DNA of 6,276 nucleotides from Thermodesulfatator sp. (GTDB taxonomy: Bacteria > Desulfobacterota > Thermodesulfobacteria > Thermodesulfobacteriales > Thermodesulfobacteriaceae): positions 1-6,276 of the forward strand of contig JALWCD010000227.1 in NCBI GenBank assembly GCA_027036915.1, written 5' to 3'. The notes under the pieces are model-generated. The model made no database searches, had not been told where the DNA came from, and worked only from the letters and a program-made list of their open reading frames with translations. Position numbers and translations under genes: made by a program. Below, in pieces: positions 5,732 to 6,276 of this stretch; positions within the stretch are counted from its first letter, which is position 1, and each line of letters opens with the position of its first letter.

Positions 5732-6197
5732 GAAGTGAAAGTATTCCTCACCGGTAAGACGGCGAAGGTCTTCGGCCAGGGCCTCGGAGGTCAGCGGGCC
5801 GGTGGCCACGATCACCAGGCCCTCCGGAGGAATCCGGGTGACCTCCTCCCGGACGATCTCCACCAGGGGTTCTTCCTCAAGACGGCGGGTGATGTAGTCC
5901 GCGAACAGTTCCCGATCCACGGCCAGGGCCTTTCCCGCGGGGACCTCGCTGGCCAGGGCGGCCTCCATGATGAGGGACCCCAGCCGGCGCATCTCCTCCT
6001 TAAGAAGCCCCACCGCACTGGTGAGTTCCTTCGAGCGCAGGGAATTCGAACAGACCAGTTCGGCCAGTTTACCGGTGCGGTGAGCCGGGGTGAGCCTGCG
6101 GGGCCGCATCTCATAAAGCTTCACCCGCACCCCCCGCCGGGCGAGCTGCCAGGCGGCCTCCGAGCCGGCAAGCCCTCCCCCTATGACGGTCACCGCC

Positions 6198-6275
6198 TCA
6201 GGCATGCGCCACCACCCCCACCCTTCGGGGGTCGCCGGCTCCGGAAAGATGGCTTCCCACCAGGTGCACGCCCCC
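6198..6275 (-). CDS. C-terminal end of an unidentified minus-strand gene, 5' partial
   Basis: A frame open to the right edge ends with TGA at 6200-6198, giving 25 residues that finish [20 protein letters not shown] then AHA. Of the three minus-strand frames in these 78 bases, this one has the highest third-position G or C by eye, as in the neighbouring genes, and its TGA overlaps the trmFO ATG in ATGCCTGA, the kind of overlap used elsewhere in this window. It is too short to assign to a family. It is probably co-transcribed upstream of trmFO. Confidence 0.45.
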   Translation of the reverse strand, partial: GGVHLVGSHLSGAGDPRRVGVVAHA

Positions 6276-6276
6276 G

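Larger units (their letters stand above)
4874..6205 (-). pseudogene. trmFO: trmFO, full length but interrupted by one in-frame UAG
   Basis: TrmFO is the FAD- and methylenetetrahydrofolate-dependent enzyme that makes 5-methyluridine at tRNA position 54. From ATG 6205 the frame runs 443 codons before its TAG at 4874-4876, the family's normal length, with a single TAG at 5729-5731 (codon 159). The first 158 residues carry the FAD loop [19 protein letters not shown] (7-25), a Glu-Met-Arg-Pro strand end, [19 protein letters not shown] with catalytic Cys52, and [10 protein letters not shown]. After the stop the same frame resumes DAIAPIV, then [29 protein letters not shown] with catalytic Cys226, [28 protein letters not shown]-like IHRNSF, and [20 protein letters not shown] near the C-terminus. 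Homologues read YFYDAxAPI, so TAG replaces a conserved Tyr by one base change. No other lesion is visible. It is either a very recent pseudogene, a base-call error or a readthrough gene. The fragments read separately are 4874-5710 (from GTG) and 5729-6205. Its start overlaps the preceding gene by 8 bases (ATGCCTGA). Confidence 0.93.

Noticed and set aside
5726..5734. Pyrrolysine or general UAG reassignment as the explanation for the amber codon
   Set aside because: UAG ends several normal-length genes here (tgt, yajC, isomerase, trmFO), the expected residue is Tyr, and TrmFO is not a known pyrrolysine protein.
6215..6232. ACCCC...GGGGT hairpin near the right edge as a terminator or attenuator
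   Set aside because: Only five pairs, no T-tract on either strand, and it lies in the probable coding end of the upstream gene.

Overview
This is a compact stretch of chromosomal housekeeping DNA, GC-rich by eye, from a bacterium. The proteins are rich in Arg, Glu, Leu and Pro. The HsdR-N-like small protein, the FAD/folate-type TrmFO and the tgt-yajC pair together suggest a thermophilic member of the Thermodesulfobacteriota or a related deltaproteobacterial lineage. That placement is inference from remembered family patterns, not a search. I see no mobile element, CRISPR array, rRNA or tRNA, and no non-coding gap longer than about 50 bases.

Layout, left to right. (1) Bases 1-395, plus strand: C-terminal part of a small protein with a degenerate HsdR-N (PD-(D/E)XK-like) domain, cut by the window edge. 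The first 42 bases are a perfect, loopless palindrome. (2) Bases 400-2291, minus strand: a two-gene unit of a DegT/DnrJ/EryC1/StrS PLP aminotransferase followed by a TIM-barrel protein of the sugar phosphate isomerase/epimerase (AP endonuclease 2) superfamily, joined by an ATGA stop/start overlap. (3) Bases 2338-4877, plus strand: a MidA/NDUFAF7-type SAM-dependent methyltransferase, tgt (tRNA-guanine transglycosylase) and yajC (Sec accessory membrane protein), separated by 6 bases and then a 13-base overlap. (4) Bases 4874-6205, minus strand: trmFO (tRNA m5U54 methyltransferase), intact over its whole length except for one in-frame UAG at codon 159. Its start overlaps the end of a further minus-strand gene, of which only the last 25 codons are in the window.

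The genes are packed very tightly. The two convergent junctions have 4 bases between stops (396-399) and a 4-base overlap in which both stop codons share CTAG (4874-4877). The only real intergenic space is the roughly 46-base divergent region 2292-2337, which must hold signals for both outward-facing units.

Two genes act on tRNA (tgt at position 34, trmFO at position 54). YajC belongs to the protein export machinery and is usually followed by secD and secF, but here trmFO runs into it from the other side. The aminotransferase and isomerase look like a small sugar or metabolite module of unknown substrate. The most notable observation is the amber codon in trmFO, which falls exactly where the family has a conserved Tyr while every other family hallmark is kept. 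This may be a fresh nonsense mutation, a base-call error or readthrough. I see no convincing new multi-gene system in this window.
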